Below, one piece after another: positions 6,085-6,169 of a DNA stretch of 6,169 bases. Numbering within the stretch: the stretch's first letter is position 1; each line of letters begins with the position of its first letter. The stretch is taken from NCBI GenBank assembly GCA_003171295.1, contig PMYF01000558.1:1391-7559 (forward strand), written 5' to 3'. Below the pieces are notes generated by a model that ran no database searches, was not told the DNA's origin, and saw only the letters and a program-made list of their open reading frames with translations. The stretch is from Acidobacteriota bacterium (GTDB taxonomy: Bacteria > Acidobacteriota > Terriglobia > UBA7540). The position numbers and the translations under genes were made by a program.

Positions 6085-6169
6085 GGCAGAACCCCGCAGG
6101 GCTCGGCTACCGCCTTCCCGCCGAGTGGGAACCGCATGAAGCCACCTGGCTCGGATGGCCGCACAACCT
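6066..6169 (+). CDS. aguA: Agmatine deiminase, N-terminal fragment (runs off right edge)
   Basis: From the GTG at 6066 the frame gives 34 codons, including LGYRLPAEWEPHEATWLGW followed by PHN, and is open to the window end. This stretch is the characteristic N-terminus of agmatine deiminase (peptidyl-arginine deiminase-like family; usually about 340-370 residues), where the P-A-E-W-x-x-H-x-x-T-W-x-x-W-P segment is conserved. The enzyme converts agmatine to N-carbamoylputrescine, the substrate of the AguB encoded immediately upstream. The catalytic Cys and His lie beyond the window. The start overlaps the aguB stop by 19 bases in another frame. GTG is chosen because it is the only in-frame start before the conserved block. 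Confidence 0.9.
   Translation, partial: MAQERVGQNPAGLGYRLPAEWEPHEATWLGWPHN

Overview
The window is about 60% G+C by eye, densely coding and almost entirely rightward. Its style is that of a soil-type bacterium such as an Acidobacteriota or Verrucomicrobiota/Planctomycetota member: a Tat-exported enolase-superfamily enzyme, an exported RraA-family protein, a large GH129-like enzyme and an aguB-aguA pair. I lean to Acidobacteriota, with low confidence; no rRNA or other taxonomic marker is present.

Layout. At the left edge, positions 1-74 on the minus strand hold the first 24 codons of a YjbQ/UPF0047 protein. A 226-base divergent intergenic region follows and carries a strong 11-bp inverted repeat (157-196). 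Three rightward genes then run close together: an exported RraA-family protein (301-1203), a Tat-signal enolase-superfamily (mandelate racemase subgroup) protein (1244-2602) and a 779-residue secreted GH129/GH101-like glycosidase (2695-5034). A 135-base gap with two compact hairpins and a candidate promoter separates these from a polyamine operon: aguB, N-carbamoylputrescine amidase (5170-6084), and the start of aguA, agmatine deiminase (GTG at 6066, overlapping aguB by 19 bases and running off the right edge).

How the genes may work together. The first three proteins all have N-terminal export signals (Sec-like for the RraA-family and glycosidase proteins, twin-arginine for the enolase-superfamily protein). 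The reading I favour is an extracytoplasmic carbohydrate-processing set: glycosidase releases a sugar, an enolase-superfamily enzyme acts on a sugar acid, and an RraA-like lyase/aldolase acts on a keto acid. Substrates are unknown and the pathway order is inference. AguA and AguB are the classical two-step cytoplasmic route agmatine -> N-carbamoylputrescine -> putrescine and are probably an independent transcription unit.

No tRNA, rRNA, CRISPR array, insertion sequence or phage feature is visible. The most unusual point is the apparent export of enzyme families usually found in the cytoplasm, next to a GH129-like enzyme.
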